From Lentzea terrae (GTDB taxonomy: Bacteria; Actinomycetota; Actinomycetes; Mycobacteriales; Pseudonocardiaceae), in NCBI RefSeq assembly GCF_003265345.1, contig NZ_QFWW01000026.1:248001-312000 (forward strand): a stretch of DNA of 64,000 nucleotides, given 5' to 3'. The notes under the pieces were generated by a model, which was not told where the DNA came from, ran no database searches, and saw nothing but the letters and a program-made list of their open reading frames with translations. Both the position numbers and the translations under genes were made by a program. Position 1 is the stretch's first letter. Every line of letters begins with the position of its first letter. Positions 27,804 to 38,134 of the stretch are shown piece by piece.

Positions 27804-30800
27804 GCAGAGGTCGGGTTCGGCTGGGACGGCGATCTCCCTCCGGCGCAGATCTCCGGCCGGGTCGCCACCTACCAGGAGGTCCTGCCGGGGGTGGATCTCG
27901 AAGTGCGGGTGGGGCTGACCGGCTTCGCGCAGAACCTCGTGGTGAAGACGGCGGAAGCAGCCCGCAACCCGCGGCTGAAGAAGATCACCTTCAAGTCCCA
28001 CACCAAGAACACCAGGATCGGCAAGGCGGCCAAAGCCGGGGTGTCGGCGAGGTCGGCCGCGGCGGCGTCCACTGATGATCTCGTTGTGACCGACAGCGAC
28101 GGCAATCAGGTTTTCGGCGGGGATGCCTCGCACATGTGGGACTCCTCCGAGTCGGCGCGTCGGGGCGTAATGGGAGTTGAGGTCGGTGCCGACACCGTCT
28201 CGATCACGCCGGACCAGACGTTCCTCGGCGATCCGAACACCACGTACCCGGTACGGCTGGACCCGGACTACTACTGCCAACAGTGCAGCAAGATTCACCA
28301 CGCGGTCGTGCAGTCGCCGCCGGAATGGGCAGACGCGCGCAACTTCGACAAGACCGAGGGACAGCTCGGTGACCTCAAAGCCGGGTATCTCAACGCGAGC
28401 GAACTCGGTTCGAGGTCGGCTGGTGTTTCCCGCTCGTACTTCCAGATGAACACGACCGAGATCATGGGCACGGTGATCAAGTCGGCGACCCTGCACGCCA
28501 AAGTGATCCACTCCTACTCGTGCGCACCGTCCCCGACCGAGCTGTGGTTGACGGGGCCCATCAACTCGAACACCACGTGGAACAACCAGCCCGGCTGGGA
28601 CAAGAACCTGTCGGAGAACAACACTCGCAACAACGCCAAGCACTGCCCTGGGGACGGCGGTGCGGACTTCGACGCGACCTCCGCAGCGGTCTCCGCTTCG
28701 GTCGGCCGTTGGACCAACACAACGTTCATGTTCAAGGCCAGGAACGAGAATGATCTCAACAACTCGTGGCGACGGTTCGACCTCAACCCGTACCTCGTGG
28801 TGAAGTACAACTCGTACCCGAATCCGCCCGTCGACCACGGCATGGAGGGATGGGGACCGAACCGCTTCGATGCACTGCCGTGTGCCCAGGGCAACGCTCG
28901 GCCCGCCGTGTTCACCCGCACACCGAGGCTGCGGGCGAGGGTGTCCGACCCGGACGGGGGCATTCTGGCGGACTCTGGTTTCGCCATTCGCCGAGGCCCT
29001 GTCGGCAACAGCACCTGGATCGCGGAGCCGGTGGCGTTGGACGTGCCGTCCGGCTCGTACGCCGAGGTGACTGTGCCACAAGGAGTTCTGGCTGCGGACG
29101 GTCTTTACAACTGGTCGGTTTACGGGGGCGACCGGGAGATCCGCTCGCCGGTGACAGGCGACTGCGAGTTCACGGTCGACACGGTGGCGCCAAACAAACC
29201 TTCCGTGTCGTCCACGGACTACCCGACCACCGGGATCAACGGCAGCGTTGGCCGCACGGGCACCTTCACGTTCTCTCCCAACGGGAAAACCGGTCTCAAC
29301 GACACGATGGACGTCGTTCGCTACGGCTGGTCGCTGAACGTCGACACCTTCGAGAACAGGTCGGACGTCACCAGTGCCGACGGTGTGATGGCTGTGCCGA
29401 TCACCCCGACTCAGGGCGGTACCAACACGCTGTACGTCCAGGCGTATGACAAGGCTGGAAACCGTGCGGCGACAGCGCAGACCTACGTGTTCAACGTCGC
29501 CGAGCCGACAGGCCCTGTGGCCGCGTGGAACTTCGACGAGAAGTACGGGACCACCGCAGCCGACATCACCGGCAAGGGACACCCGCTGACGCTGAGCGGC
29601 GCCTCGTTCGGCGCCGGTTACGCGAACAACGGTCAGGTCAACAGCACCAGTTCGTACTCCACCACCTCGTCCGCGTTGGTCGACAGCTCGCGCGCATTGT
29701 CGGTGTCGGCCTGGGTGAAGCTCGACGACGCGAACTCCTCCTACGCGGTTGCGAGCCAGGGCGGCGCTGTCGCGAGTGGCTTCTACCTGCAGTACTCCCA
29801 CGACTCCGGCCGCTGGACCTTCAGCGCGGCCGCGACGGACCAGAACAATCCGGCCATTTTTCAGGCTTTGTCGTCCACACCGCCACAGATCGGAGTGTGG
29901 ACCCACCTGCTCGGCACCTACGAGCCCAACTCGCACAAGCTGAAGCTGTACGTCAACGGCAAGCTGGAGAGCGCGGTGGATGCCACGCTCTTCAACACGA
30001 CCGGCCCGTTCGTGGTCGGTTCGGTGAAGTGGAACGGTGAGCGCATCCACCGGTTGCCCGGCAGCATCGACCACGTTCAGGTGTGGGACCGCGCGTTGAG
30101 CGCGGACGAAGCGGCGGCCCAGAACAACTTCGTGGTGCTGCGTGCCCACTACAACCTCGACGAGCGTGATGGAACGACGACCAAGGACGAGGTGTCGGGC
30201 CAGAACGCCACGTTGTCCGGCGGTGTCGCGTGGGCGGGGACGCCGGCGGATCCGCTTGATCCCAACCAGATCCTGACCAGCAAGGACAAGTGGCTGAGCT
30301 TCGACTCGTCCGGGACTGGTGAGATGGCAGGCTCGCATCCGTTGAACCTGCGCACTGATCGGTCTTACACGGTGTCTGCCTGGGTGCGACACGCAGGGAG
30401 CTTCGACGGCCCGAGGGCTGCTGTCGGCATGGGCGACGCCAGGTTCTCGCCGTTCCTGCTCGGCTATCGGCCGGAGACCGGGAAGTGGGGATTCCTGCTG
30501 ACGAAGACCTCGACCGGTGGCGGCTCTTACGCGCTCTCGGACCAAACAGCCGAGGCGAACAAGTGGGTGCACCTCGCAGCGACGTTCGACGCGACCACCG
30601 GCACGATCAAGTTGTACGTCAATGGAGATGTGCAGCACACGTTCGACCACGGGACCACGACTGGGATCGGACTCGAGACCTTTAACGGCACCGGTGACTT
30701 CTGGGTAGGACGCGGAATCTGGGATGGACACCGTTCGGACATGTGGAGGGGCGACGTCGACGACGCCCGCATCTACTCGGGCGTGATGACCGCCGGAGCG

Positions 30801-30836
30801 ATCGCTGACCTGCGTCTGGCAACCCTGCATTCCTGA
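27804..30836 (+). CDS. LamG-domain secreted protein, 3' part (main body)
   Basis: Open from the frameshift to 30836; first usable start GTG 27891 (981 residues), with no signal peptide if translated alone. Contents: beta-rich region with VATYQEVLPGVDLEVRVG and NPRLKKITFK; a Cys-containing DNRLRE-like region (TLHAKVIHSYSCAPSPTELW); an Ig-like stretch (TPTQGGTNTLYVQAYDKAGN); and two concanavalin-like LamG domains in the last 450 residues, each with SVSAWVKLDD / TVSAWVRHAG, KLKLYVNGKLES / TIKLYVNGDVQH and GSIDHVQVWDRALS / GDVDDARIYSGVM. Such proteins commonly precede RHS proteins in actinobacteria and are expected at the cell surface. The RHS gene follows after 20 nt. Confidence 0.85.
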   Translation, partial: AEVGFGWDGDLPPAQISGRVATYQEVLPGVDLEVRVGLTGFAQNLVVKTAEAARNPRLKKITFKSHTKNTRIGKAAKAGVSARSAAAASTDDLVVTDSDGNQVFGGDASHMWDSSESARRGVMGVEVGADTVSITPDQTFLGDPNTTYPVRLDPDYYCQQCSKIHHAVVQSPPEWADARNFDKTEGQLGDLKAGYLNASELGSRSAGVSRSYFQMNTTEIMGTVIKSATLHAKVIHSYSCAPSPTELWLTGPINSNTTWNNQPGWDKNLSENNTRNNAKHCPGDGGADFDATSAAVSASVGRWTNTTFMFKARNENDLNNSWRRFDLNPYLVVKYNSYPNPPVDHGMEGWGPNRFDALPCAQGNARPAVFTRTPRLRARVSDPDGGILADSGFAIRRGPVGNSTWIAEPVALDVPSGSYAEVTVPQGVLAADGLYNWSVYGGDREIRSPVTGDCEFTVDTVAPNKPSVSSTDYPTTGINGSVGRTGTFTFSPNGKTGLNDTMDVVRYGWSLNVDTFENRSDVTSADGVMAVPITPTQGGTNTLYVQAYDKAGNRAATAQTYVFNVAEPTGPVAAWNFDEKYGTTAADITGKGHPLTLSGASFGAGYANNGQVNSTSSYSTTSSALVDSSRALSVSAWVKLDDANSSYAVASQGGAVASGFYLQYSHDSGRWTFSAAATDQNNPAIFQALSSTPPQIGVWTHLLGTYEPNSHKLKLYVNGKLESAVDATLFNTTGPFVVGSVKWNGERIHRLPGSIDHVQVWDRALSADEAAAQNNFVVLRAHYNLDERDGTTTKDEVSGQNATLSGGVAWAGTPADPLDPNQILTSKDKWLSFDSSGTGEMAGSHPLNLRTDRSYTVSAWVRHAGSFDGPRAAVGMGDARFSPFLLGYRPETGKWGFLLTKTSTGGGSYALSDQTAEANKWVHLAATFDATTGTIKLYVNGDVQHTFDHGTTTGIGLETFNGTGDFWVGRGIWDGHRSDMWRGDVDDARIYSGVMTAGAIADLRLATLHS

Positions 30837-30856
30837 CGAACCCTGAGGATCTCGCT

Positions 30857-33800
30857 GTGAGAAGAAGAACGAAGCTGACGGCGCTCGGCGTCGTTTTGAC
30901 GTTGCTGGCATCGTCTGGTCAGGACGCGTTGGCCGCCGGTCGCAACCAGTACGGTTGGAAGCTTCCCGAACTCCAGAAGGACAAGTCGGTCGCGACGACC
31001 GATGTCCCCGCGGTGCGCGGCAAGGCGGAGGACCAGGCGGCGAAGGCCGCCAAGACCAAGCCGGACCCGGTGTCGTGGCCGGGAGAGTCGCAGACCGAAA
31101 TCGAGGTCGGCAGCGGTGCTGCCGCCAAGGTCGGACTGGTTTCGTTGCAGCGCAAGGAAAATGTCGCTGCACGATCAGCGGGACCGGCGAAGGTGCGGGT
31201 GAACGTCAAGGGGCAGGACGCGGCCAGAAAACTGGGCCTCAACGGCGTCGTGCTGACCGTGGCGGATGCGGGTGGTGCGGCGAACTCGCCGGTGAAGATC
31301 GACGTCGACTACCGGTCGTTCGCACCGGCGTTCGGTGGCGACTACGCCTCGCGTCTGCGACTGGTGTCCTTGCCCGCGTGTGCTTTGTCCACTCCAGACA
31401 AACCCGAGTGTCGGCGGACGACACCGGTTCCCGGCGCTGAGAACGATCGCAAGGCCGGCAAGGTCTCCGCGGACGTCACTCCCGATGCCTCGGCTTCGTC
31501 GACGTCGGCACAACGCGCTGCCGAGACCCCGACGGTGCTGGCAGTGGCCGCGGCGCCGTCCGGTGGCAACGGTACGTTCACCGCGACGTCGCTGGCTCCT
31601 GCGGGTTCGTGGAATGCCGGTGGGTCGTCCGGTGACTTCTCCTATGGCTACCCGGTCCGCGTGCCGCCGGCGATCGGCGGTGCGGCGCCGAAGATTTCGC
31701 TGGGGTACTCGTCGCAGAGTCTGGACGGCAGGACGTCGTCGACGAACAACCAGGCGTCGATCGTCGGCGACGGTTGGGACGTCTCGCCGGGCGGGTTCAT
31801 CGAGCGGCAGTTCAAACCGTGCGGTCTCGATCTGGGCGGCAACAACGGCCAGACCAAGACCGGTGACCAGTGCTGGGCCGGCGACAACATCTCGATCAGC
31901 CTGGTCGGCGTGTCCGGTCAGCTGATCAAGCACAAGGACCTGGTGAACGGCAAGGAGGTGTGGCGCGCCAAGAACGACGACGGTGCGCGCGTCGAGCACC
32001 TCTTCGGTGCCGCGAACGGTGACAACGACGGTGAGCACTGGAAGGTCACCACTACCGACGGCACCCAGTACTTTCTCGGCCTCAACAGGCTGCCCGGCTG
32101 GACGGCGGGCAAGCCGGAGACGCGGTCCGCGTGGACTGGGCCGGTGTTCGGCAACAACGCGGGCGAACCGTGCAACGCGGGGACGTTCGACGCGTCGTGG
32201 TGTCAGCAGGCCTATCGGTGGAACCTCGACTACTCGGTCGATCCGCACGGCAACGTCACGACGTATTACTACGAGCCGGAGACCAACCACTACGGGCGCA
32301 ACGCAGATCCCGCCAAGGGCACGTCCTACGTGCGTGGTGGCCAACTGCGACGTATCGAGTACGGGCTGCGCGACAACAACGTCTACGGAACCGCCGGCGC
32401 ACGGGTATGGTTCGACACCGCCGAGCGTTGCCTGCCCAACGGGCAGATCACCTGCGATCCCGGGCAGCTCAACCCCTCGACCGCGTCGTCCTGGCCGGAC
32501 GTACCCGCGGACCAGATCTGCAACGCGGGCGAGCAGTGCACCAACCGCTTGTCGCCCACCTTCTTCACGCGCAAGCGGCTCACCAAGATCACCACGCAGG
32601 TGGGCAATGGCAGCGGTGGGTTCGACGACGTCGACTCGTGGACGCTGACGCAGGACTTCCCGGCAACCGGCGATGGCACGTCGCCGGCGATGAACCTGAA
32701 GTCCATCGTCCACACCGGACTGCGTGGCGGCTCCATCTCGTTGCCGGAAACCACGTTCGACCGCAGGGCCATGGCCAACCGGGTGGACAGCGGGCACGAC
32801 AACCTCTCGCCGCTGACCAGGTATCGCGTCACCGGCATCAACAACGAGGCCGGTGCACGCACGGAGATCAGGTACAGCGACGTGGACTGTGTGCCGGGCT
32901 CGCGTATGCCGTCGCCAACTGCGCTCCAGTCGAACAATCTGCGTTGTTACCCGACGTGGTGGACGCCGGACGGTGCGCCCAAGGCGATCCTCGACTACTT
33001 CCACAAGTACGTCGTCACCGATGTCGTTGACGACGACCGCACCGGCGCCTCGTCGTTGGTTAAGACGCACTACGACTACATCGGTGACCCTGCCTGGCAC
33101 TTCGACGAGAACGAGTTCGCTGAAGCAGACAAGCGGACGTGGTCGCAGTGGCGTGGTTACGGCACCGTGCGCGTGGTCAAGGGTGATTCGTCGGAGAAGC
33201 AGAGTGTCGCGGAAACCGTGTACCTGCGTGGCATGGACGGCGCCACGGTGTCGACCAGCGAAAGCGAGCCCATCCAGGACACACAGCGCCTGCAGGGTTT
33301 CGTCCGTGAGACCCGGCAATACAACAACGGTCAGCTCGTATCGGCTTCGGTCAACGATCCGTGGGTGAGCGGCCCGACCGTCACCGGCGCCGATGGCAAG
33401 GAGGCCAAGCTCAGCAACGTCGAGGCCGTGCGCGGCCGCACGTTGTTGGAGAGCGGCCAGTGGCGCCGTACCAAGGTCGTCAAGACGTACGACTCTGTCG
33501 GCATCGTGACGAAGGCCGAGGATCACGGCGATCTTGGCGTCACCGGCGACGAGTCGTGCAGCCGGACCACGTTCGCCCGCAATGAGGCGGCGTGGATGCT
33601 GAGTTACGCCTCGCAGGTGGAGACCGTCAAGGGCCTGTGCGACGTACAGACGTCCGCTACTTCCGTGCTGTCTGTCGCGAAGTCGTACTTCGACGGCAAG
33701 CCTTGGGGTGACGCGCCGACGAAGGGTGACATCACCAAGGCCGAAGTGCTGGACAAGTGGGATGGCAGTGGCCAGAAGTGGGTCACCGCTTCAACCTCGA

Positions 33801-36800
33801 CGTTCGACGACTACGGCCGTCCGCTGGAGGTCGTCGACGCGACCAACCAGAAGACGACCACGGCGTACTCACCGTCCGGCGGCCCGTTGACGCAGGTCAC
33901 CAGCACTAACGCGCTCGGTCACGTCTCCACCGGATACTTCGACCCGGCATGGGGTGCCTCCACTGCATCGGTCGACCCGAACGGCCGACGTGCGGACCTC
34001 GAGTACGACGCGCTCGGCAGGTTGATCAGGGCGTGGACGCCCGGCCACCCGAAGGCGACCGCCAAGCCGGACGCGGAGTTCGTCTACACCTACAACACCA
34101 CCGCACCGAGTGTGGTGGCGGCGAAGAGACAGCAGGACAACGGGACCTACCTGACGTCGTACACGTTGTACGACGGCCTGTTCCGGGAGCGGCAGACGCA
34201 GTCGCCGTCGCCTGCCGGAGGCCGGCAGATCTCGGACACGTTCTACGACTCGCGCGGCCTGCCGTACAAGACCAACGGCGCCTACTGGAACGACCAGGCG
34301 CCGTCGGGTGTGTTGGCTGGTGTGTTCGACAACGCGGTGCCGAACCAGACCATCACCGAGTACGACGGGATGGAGCGGCCGACGGCGTCGATCTACCGCA
34401 AGCAGGCGGTGGAGCAGTGGCGCACTACCACGGCCTACGGCGGTGACCGCGTGCACACGACGCCGCCGCAAGGTTCGGCGGCGACGACGGTCATCAGTGA
34501 CGCGCAGGGCCGCACCATCGAGAAGCGTCAGTACACAGCCGGTCTGGGCAGCGCGTTCGATGCGACGAAGTACACCTACACCCCGGCCGGCCAGCTGGCG
34601 TCGGTGACCGATCCCGTCGGCAACGCCTGGCGCTACAGCTACGACCTGCGCGGGCGCAAGATCGCCGCGGACGACCCCGACACCGGGCACAGCACGACCG
34701 CGTACGACAACGCGGGCCGAGTGCTCTCGGCCACGGACAGCCGTGGCCGCACTGTCGCGTACACCTACGACGCATTGAGCCGCAAGACCGCGTCTTTCGA
34801 CGGGTCGACCTCGGGCACCAAGCTCGCGGAGTGGAACTACGACCTGTCGAAGGACGCCACCGGTGCGCTCAACGGCCGTGGCCTGTTGTCGTACTCCCGT
34901 AGGTGGGTCAACGGTCAGGCGTACACGCGCGTGATCAAGGGCTACGACGAGGCGGGCCGCTCGACCGGCGAGAAGGTCATCATTCCGGCGGCGGCCGAGG
35001 GCGCGCTCGGCATGACGTACGAGATGACCAGTGGCTACACCTACACAGGCAAGCTGGATTACATCTCCTACACGGACGCGGTTTCCAACGGCAAGATCAT
35101 CGTGCCGGGTGAGAACGTGGGCACCCTTTACAACGACTTCGGGTTGCCTCGGGCGACGCGGGGCCGTGACCCGTATGTCTCCAGCACCAACTACTCCGCC
35201 CTGGGCGAGGTGTTGCAGGAGACCTACGACCGTGAGGACAGTCCGAACAACCTGTGGGTGACGAACTTCTACGAGGAGGGGACCCGCAGGCTGCAGCGCA
35301 CGATCGCGGATCGTGAAACGCAGACGGCGTACCGGATCGCCGACCGCAACTACAGCTACGACGCGGCCGGCAACATCAACCGCATCGCCGACGCGCCCGA
35401 GGGCGGCCCGTCGGACATCCAGTGTTTCGCCTACGACTACCTGCGTCGGATGACTTCGGCGTGGACGCCTGGTTCCGGTGACTGCGCGGCGGCCAAGTCA
35501 ACGTCGGCTTTGGGTGGTGCAGCGCCGTATTGGATGTCGTGGACGTTCGACAAGACGGGTAACCGTCTGACGCAGACCTCGCACGCCTCAGCCGGTGACA
35601 CGGTGAACTCGTTCACCTATCCGGCTGCGGGTGCTGCGCAGCCGCACACGGTGTCGAGGGTCGACACGACCGGGCCGAACGGTACGTCGCAGGACACTTT
35701 CACCTACGACGCTGCAGGTAACACGACGTCGCGCAAGATCTCCGGCGACACGCAGACGTTGGAGTACGACGTCGAGGGTCGTGTGTCGAAGGTGAAGAAC
35801 GCTGACGGGAAGGAGTCGACGTACCTCTACGACGCGGATGGCGGCAGGCTGATCGCTCGTGAGCCGTCGGCTTCGACGTTGTACGTGTTCGGTCAGGAGA
35901 TTCGTCTGGAGTCGGGTTCTTCGACGCCGTCGTGGACTCGTTATTACAGCCACAACGGGCATGTTGTTGCGCAGCGGAACTCGATTTCGGGTTTGAAGTG
36001 GTTGGTTTCGGATCATCAGGGCACGGAGATCGCTGCGGTGTCGGCGGGGAATCTGGCGGTGGCTTCTCGTCGTCAGACTCCGTTCGGTGAGTCGCGTGGT
36101 AGTGCTGCTTCGTGGAGTTCGCGTGGGTTTGTTGGTGGTACGCGGGAGGAGTCGGGTCTGACGCGTGTGGGTGCGCGTTTGTATGACTCTTCTGCTGGGC
36201 GGTTCCTTTCTGCTGATCCGATTATCGACAACAATGATCCGCAGCAGTTGAACGGTTATGCGTACAGCAACAACAGTCCGGTGACGTTCAGTGATCCTTC
36301 CGGCTTGTATCTGGAGGGCGGTGTCGGATCTGACGGTCACAGCTATGGGATCGACAAGGGACGCAGCATCATCGTCGGAAACGACCATGCCGGCGACCAA
36401 ACCTATGCGGCCGCGTACCCGGGGGCGGCGAAGAAGCGCAGTGTTGCTCATGGTGCGTACAACGCGAAGCGTCAGGCGACGGAGCAGGGTCTTCGTGAGG
36501 CCGGTATCAGTCAGGTCGAGTACGAGGAGGCCTTGAAGAACGCCCACAAGACGAAGTGGGATGTGATCAAGGAAGTCGCTTGGGAGTTGTTGAAGGACAT
36601 CTCCGGGTGGAACGACATCGTGGATTGTTTCACCAAGGGTGATATCTGGGCCTGTGGTGGGCTGGTGATGAACCTGGTGCCGGTGGGCAAGATCGGCAAG
36701 GTTCTGGAGGCTGGCTACAAGGCGGTCAAGGCCGTTACCTCGATGGCGAAGGTGATCTCGAAGGCTCAGGCGTTGTTGCGGCGGGTCGAGAAGATCACCG

Positions 36801-37618
36801 CGGCGGCTCAGGCGATCGCGGTTGAAGCGATCCGCAAGGTGGGTGGCAAGGCCGATGGTGGCTCGTGCGTGTTGCACAGCTTCGTGGCCGGCACGCTGGT
36901 GTTGATGGCTGATGGGTCTTCGAAGCCGATCGAGCAGATACAGGTAGAGGATCAGGTCAAGGCGACCGATCCGAAGACTGGCGAGACCTCGGACCGCAGG
37001 GTTGTCGGCACGATCGTGCACACCGACGAGGGCGACATGACCCGCGTGTCGGTGGCCGGTGGGACCATCGACGCCACATCCTGGCACCCGGTGTGGGTCG
37101 AGGAACGTGGTGACTTCGCCAAGATCGGCACGATCAAGCCGGGTGAGCACCTGAGGTCGGCCGATGGCTCGTTGGTCGTTGTAACTGCGGTTGACCACTA
37201 CGCCCAGGTGCAGCCGGTCTATGACCTGACCATCGACGAGGTTCACACCTACCACGTTGTGGTGGCCGACAAGTCGATCCTGGTGCACAACTGCGGTGAA
37301 GGATCGGACGACCTGTTCCGTGGCGTATGGCCTGAACACCCGAACTATGAGGATGCCCTGAAGGGAGACGCGGTACCCACTGGCTGGGGCAAGGAGGGTA
37401 CAAAACTGACACCAGACGAGCACAACGCGGGCATGATGGGACTGAGCGACTACACGTCCTGGACCACTAGTCCGGAGTTGGCGGTTCGCAGAGCCCGAGG
37501 AGGCGTGGTCCTACGAGTGTCGCGGGCGGATTACCAAACTGTTGAGTCCCCGGATTACTTCAATGAAGCGGAAGTCCTGATCTATGGACCGGTTCGCGGT
37601 GCGGAGCGAGTACAGTGA
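30857..37618 (+). CDS. RHS-repeat polymorphic toxin with HINT autoprotease and ADP-ribosyltransferase-like tip
   Basis: 2253 residues. Signal peptide 1-27; SpvB/TcdB-like and RHS/YD repeats fill most of the chain (YDALGRLIRAWTPG, YDLRGRKIAADD, YDNAGRVLSATDSRGRT, YDVEGRVSKVKNADGKEST), ending in the RHS core GRFLSADPI near 1780. From about 2003 a HINT module begins (CVLHSFVAGTLVLMADGSSK) and ends with the cleavage motif VHNC near 2146. The last 107 residues are the toxin: Arg in DLFRGV (about 2155), SDYTSWTTSPELAVRRA, and FNEAEVLIYG (Glu 2237 and 2239). Arg - S/T-T-S-like - ExE is the pattern of R-S-E ADP-ribosyltransferases (inference). The GTGA overlap with the next gene supports a toxin/immunity pair. 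Confidence 0.92.
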   Translation: MRRRTKLTALGVVLTLLASSGQDALAAGRNQYGWKLPELQKDKSVATTDVPAVRGKAEDQAAKAAKTKPDPVSWPGESQTEIEVGSGAAAKVGLVSLQRKENVAARSAGPAKVRVNVKGQDAARKLGLNGVVLTVADAGGAANSPVKIDVDYRSFAPAFGGDYASRLRLVSLPACALSTPDKPECRRTTPVPGAENDRKAGKVSADVTPDASASSTSAQRAAETPTVLAVAAAPSGGNGTFTATSLAPAGSWNAGGSSGDFSYGYPVRVPPAIGGAAPKISLGYSSQSLDGRTSSTNNQASIVGDGWDVSPGGFIERQFKPCGLDLGGNNGQTKTGDQCWAGDNISISLVGVSGQLIKHKDLVNGKEVWRAKNDDGARVEHLFGAANGDNDGEHWKVTTTDGTQYFLGLNRLPGWTAGKPETRSAWTGPVFGNNAGEPCNAGTFDASWCQQAYRWNLDYSVDPHGNVTTYYYEPETNHYGRNADPAKGTSYVRGGQLRRIEYGLRDNNVYGTAGARVWFDTAERCLPNGQITCDPGQLNPSTASSWPDVPADQICNAGEQCTNRLSPTFFTRKRLTKITTQVGNGSGGFDDVDSWTLTQDFPATGDGTSPAMNLKSIVHTGLRGGSISLPETTFDRRAMANRVDSGHDNLSPLTRYRVTGINNEAGARTEIRYSDVDCVPGSRMPSPTALQSNNLRCYPTWWTPDGAPKAILDYFHKYVVTDVVDDDRTGASSLVKTHYDYIGDPAWHFDENEFAEADKRTWSQWRGYGTVRVVKGDSSEKQSVAETVYLRGMDGATVSTSESEPIQDTQRLQGFVRETRQYNNGQLVSASVNDPWVSGPTVTGADGKEAKLSNVEAVRGRTLLESGQWRRTKVVKTYDSVGIVTKAEDHGDLGVTGDESCSRTTFARNEAAWMLSYASQVETVKGLCDVQTSATSVLSVAKSYFDGKPWGDAPTKGDITKAEVLDKWDGSGQKWVTASTSTFDDYGRPLEVVDATNQKTTTAYSPSGGPLTQVTSTNALGHVSTGYFDPAWGASTASVDPNGRRADLEYDALGRLIRAWTPGHPKATAKPDAEFVYTYNTTAPSVVAAKRQQDNGTYLTSYTLYDGLFRERQTQSPSPAGGRQISDTFYDSRGLPYKTNGAYWNDQAPSGVLAGVFDNAVPNQTITEYDGMERPTASIYRKQAVEQWRTTTAYGGDRVHTTPPQGSAATTVISDAQGRTIEKRQYTAGLGSAFDATKYTYTPAGQLASVTDPVGNAWRYSYDLRGRKIAADDPDTGHSTTAYDNAGRVLSATDSRGRTVAYTYDALSRKTASFDGSTSGTKLAEWNYDLSKDATGALNGRGLLSYSRRWVNGQAYTRVIKGYDEAGRSTGEKVIIPAAAEGALGMTYEMTSGYTYTGKLDYISYTDAVSNGKIIVPGENVGTLYNDFGLPRATRGRDPYVSSTNYSALGEVLQETYDREDSPNNLWVTNFYEEGTRRLQRTIADRETQTAYRIADRNYSYDAAGNINRIADAPEGGPSDIQCFAYDYLRRMTSAWTPGSGDCAAAKSTSALGGAAPYWMSWTFDKTGNRLTQTSHASAGDTVNSFTYPAAGAAQPHTVSRVDTTGPNGTSQDTFTYDAAGNTTSRKISGDTQTLEYDVEGRVSKVKNADGKESTYLYDADGGRLIAREPSASTLYVFGQEIRLESGSSTPSWTRYYSHNGHVVAQRNSISGLKWLVSDHQGTEIAAVSAGNLAVASRRQTPFGESRGSAASWSSRGFVGGTREESGLTRVGARLYDSSAGRFLSADPIIDNNDPQQLNGYAYSNNSPVTFSDPSGLYLEGGVGSDGHSYGIDKGRSIIVGNDHAGDQTYAAAYPGAAKKRSVAHGAYNAKRQATEQGLREAGISQVEYEEALKNAHKTKWDVIKEVAWELLKDISGWNDIVDCFTKGDIWACGGLVMNLVPVGKIGKVLEAGYKAVKAVTSMAKVISKAQALLRRVEKITAAAQAIAVEAIRKVGGKADGGSCVLHSFVAGTLVLMADGSSKPIEQIQVEDQVKATDPKTGETSDRRVVGTIVHTDEGDMTRVSVAGGTIDATSWHPVWVEERGDFAKIGTIKPGEHLRSADGSLVVVTAVDHYAQVQPVYDLTIDEVHTYHVVVADKSILVHNCGEGSDDLFRGVWPEHPNYEDALKGDAVPTGWGKEGTKLTPDEHNAGMMGLSDYTSWTTSPELAVRRARGGVVLRVSRADYQTVESPDYFNEAEVLIYGPVRGAERVQ
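36539..36624 (+). repeat. 86-bp segment duplicated downstream (copy A, inside RHS gene)
   Basis: Codes for NAHKTKWDVIKEVAWELLKD plus SGWNDIVD in the RHS protein, just after the core. It recurs at 38135-38220 with 6 mismatches in 86 positions. Confidence 0.9.
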
Positions 37619-38028
37619 ATACGCGAGTCAAGGTGCCTGTCGATGTTCTGGTAAGTCGCGTTCATGACTTCTTGGCGACCAGCATGCCATCAGTGACCAG
37701 CGAATGGGCGGAGCTGTTCGATACTGAATGGCTGGAGGACTTCTCCGGCAATCTGGCGGAAAAGATGCACTGGGTTGATCTTTATCGCCGTCGACAGGAA
37801 GACTCCTTCGCGCTCGGCACTGGATTGGCTGACGCTCTGGCGAAGGTTGTTCGCGAGTTGTCGGAGTTCGACGGGGATCGCTTGATTCTCGTCTTGGCGA
37901 GTGCGCGGAGTAATACATACTTCGTGTGGCTAAGTCCGGACTTGTCGTATGTTGTTTCGTGTTTCCGTTCGAGAGATAAGCGGCAGTTGGAATCCGGTGG
38001 AGCCGCTCGGCGCAATGACGATGATTAG
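37615..38028 (+). CDS. Probable immunity protein of the RHS toxin
   Basis: 137 residues from GTG 37615, whose GTGA overlaps the toxin stop by 4 nt. No known domain was recognised. It is acidic at the N-terminal half (SEWAELFDTEWLEDFSGN), lacks signal or membrane segments, and so should act in the cytosol, as immunity proteins do. Codon use is less GC-rich than in the surrounding backbone, in line with a horizontally exchanged cassette. Assignment rests on position and coupling, not on homology. Confidence 0.7.
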   Translation: MNTRVKVPVDVLVSRVHDFLATSMPSVTSEWAELFDTEWLEDFSGNLAEKMHWVDLYRRRQEDSFALGTGLADALAKVVRELSEFDGDRLILVLASARSNTYFVWLSPDLSYVVSCFRSRDKRQLESGGAARRNDDD

Positions 38029-38134
38029 TAAATTGTAAGGCGTGACAGCCTCCGTCAAGGTCGCTGGCGGGGCTGCTCGCTGCCCGTATGGCGGTCTCTC
38101 GTACAGTCGCCGAAATGGCCCATGTTCGCAGAGG

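Noticed and set aside
27744-31172. 1142-codon open frame on the minus strand
   Set aside because: Antisense to the LamG and RHS genes; no recognisable motif.
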